From positions 100,323,281-100,387,280 of the forward strand of contig CM060898.1 in NCBI GenBank assembly GCA_030762935.1: DNA of 64,000 nt, read 5' to 3'. This DNA is from Hymenopus coronatus (lineage: Eukaryota; Arthropoda; Insecta; Mantodea; Hymenopodidae). How positions within the stretch are numbered: the stretch's first letter is position 1; every line of letters begins with the position of its first letter. Position numbers and translations under genes: made by a program. Shown here piece after piece: positions 62,682 through 64,000 of the stretch. A model generated the notes under the pieces. It saw only the letters and a program-made list of their open reading frames with translations, ran no database searches and was not told where the DNA came from.

Positions 62682-62899
62682 CTGAAAAACAGTAATATTA
62701 TATTAGTATATCTACATGGAGATTGCAAGGTTTGCAACATTTGTCATTAGATTAAGAAAATAGATTTCTATATTTGAATAAAGTAATCAACAGAGCAGAT
62801 ACAACAGAATAAAAACTAAGCAGTTAAAGATGGTGATCTACTTGAATTGACTTTATTTCCTAACATACTTCAATAAAGAACTGAATGCTAAATGTTGAA

Positions 62900-63870
62900 C
62901 TTATACAGGATTCTTCATTTAAAACCTAAAGGAGCACACAGCATTTCACCTCTCCTGACACCTTGCTGGATTCTCCCACTACCGGCTGCCTTTGTGTGTG
63001 CAGGCTTGCATCAGCAGTATTGTACCAGCCACCAACATAAACAGGCAATTGACTCTAGAACAACGCATTTTGGTGCATAAAAGTTTATATAAACAGGAAT
63101 CACCAAGTCATATTCACACAGAGTATATTCAGAAGTTCCCTGGTGAAGTGCTCTCTACAGATTTACAATTCACAGGATTGTGAAGAAATTTATAACCACT
63201 GGTTCTGTGGCTAACAAAGAACGAAGCATTAGTGTACAGTTTTAACAGAGAAAAAAATTAGACGACAAGGTGCAAGTCTTGAACGTTCACCAACAAAATC
63301 CATCCCAAAATTAGCACAACAGGTGGGAATTTCAGAGTCTTCTGCACATAGAACAACTAAATTATTAAAACTAAAACCTTATAAGTATACAAGTGTCCAT
63401 TCTTTAAAACAAGGTGAACCAGTATTATGAATGATTTATTGTTAATAGTTTCTTTCATCAGTGTATTATGGTTTAATTGATCCACAGCTTATGTTCCTTT
63501 CCAACGAGGCATGGTCGTGTCAAAACTCATAACATGATACTGGACCTCTGAAAATCCACATCGCGTTCAAGAAATCCCTCATTATGATCAGAAAGTTGGA
63601 GTTTGGTGTGCTGCTAGCGATAGACGCATAATTGGTCCAATATTTTATTAACAGACTGTAAATGCAGAGTATTATACATGCATTACGCGCAGAGTTTATG
63701 TTAAAGCAAAACTGGCTGTGACATACCCAATCGTGCACGCAAAATGCCATGCATCCATCAGGCTTTAAATGAAGAACCCTGTAATTCCACATGCTTTCCA
63801 TGCCATCATGAGAAACAGCATTAAACAATTTGAATGATTAATAGCATGTCTTGGAAGTGGCTTATGCCAC
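62900..63870 (+). pseudogene. mariner-type transposase remnant with HTH
   Basis: The first part reads LTLEQRILVHKSLYKQESPS and YIQKFPG, the start of a DNA-binding helix-turn-helix region. A second part (63250-63400) reads RSPTKSIPKLAQQVGISESS with AHRTTKLLKLKPYKY. A third (63480-63680) holds MFLSNEAW and a LEFGVLLA / RRIIGPIFYQQTVNAEYY segment, which in related transposases is GVWCA-S-RRIIGPIFF. Many stops; no ends found. No MED23 exon is present here. Confidence 0.68.
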
Positions 63871-64000
63871 AACAAAAAGGATTTTTTTATAATAATTTAT
63901 GTGCTTTAAGAGATACACTTTTTGTGTAGTGACTTTTAGTCTATTGCTTAATATATGCAACAGTTATACAAGATAACACAAAATGTCTTCCAAATGAAGA

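Larger units (their letters stand above)
59808..62249. mobile_element. Possible TAA-type TIR element carrying a nested LINE
   Basis: Left end AGGCTGCTTCAATACCAATT after TTAA, and right end (complement) GGCCTGGTTCACAACACACC before TAA at 62250-62252, are related to the MITE at 40361-40852. Another right-type end lies at 62275-62335 (complement GCTGCTTCACAATAACTGAG). The LINE 60431-61960 lies between them. Pairing of ends is uncertain. Confidence 0.35.

Noticed and set aside
1..64000. A new multi-gene defence, secretion or metabolic system
   Set aside because: The only host gene is MED23, and all other coding traces fit known transposon classes; there is no cluster of co-directed unknown genes.

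Overview
This is eukaryotic, almost certainly arthropod, nuclear DNA. It is AT-rich, has GT-AG spliced exons, and is crowded with tRNA-derived SINEs, LINEs, Penelope-like elements and mariner/Tc1, hAT, piggyBac-like and MITE-type DNA transposons. The mix fits a large-genome insect or another large-genome arthropod; the sequence alone does not fix the species. No bacterial-style operon, CRISPR array or ribosomal RNA was seen.

The only host gene I recognise is MED23, a subunit of the Mediator complex, on the minus strand. It spans essentially the whole window. Fourteen coding exons can be placed to the base, from 62681 down to 1692. All junctions are GT-AG, and every exon phase agrees with the next, giving about 2.6 kb (868 codons) of uninterrupted frame. 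The first coding exons lie beyond position 64000 and the C-terminal exons lie before position 1. The smallest intron is 119 bp (54024-54142) and the largest about 9.2 kb (23587-32829). Everything else is intron.

Layout from left to right: 1-4.2 kb, MED23 exons with a hAT remnant, a dispersed-repeat copy and a decayed Penelope-like element. 4.4-12.4 kb, a Tc1-like remnant, a 134-bp tandem duplication, a LINE RNase H domain split by a SINE, and hAT and Penelope scraps. 12.8-17.3 kb, dispersed repeats, a hairpin MITE and an RTE-type LINE with both ends but a missing middle. 17.9-25.7 kb, repeats, a small TIR element, and a mariner split by a dispersed repeat and two opposed SINEs. 25.96-28.95 kb, a mariner containing a second RTE LINE. 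29.0-31.3 kb, a Penelope-like element inside a SINE beside a pogo/Tigger remnant. 33.1-35.7 kb, a 5'-truncated LINE with long RT ORFs. 36.5-43.4 kb, a SINE, a piggyBac-like non-autonomous element, a MITE and two adjacent mariners. 44.5-47.5 kb, LINE scraps, a hairpin and SINEs. 47.6-52.0 kb, the longest autonomous element, a CR1-like LINE with an esterase-type ORF1 and an endonuclease-RT ORF2. 53-64 kb, a long hairpin, a mariner, LINE fragments, tandem SINEs, an RNase H-bearing LINE and a mariner-type remnant.

The mobile elements do not act together as a system; they are layers of insertions in MED23 introns. Target-site duplications and interrupted elements let the order of several insertions be read directly. 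I found no convincing undescribed multi-gene system. The best candidates for something undescribed are a roughly 1-kb dispersed repeat family with no recognised coding region, a 206-bp near-perfect hairpin inside one of its copies, a piggyBac-like deletion derivative that keeps a short acidic ORF, and an in-frame 27-isoleucine microsatellite inside a LINE endonuclease.
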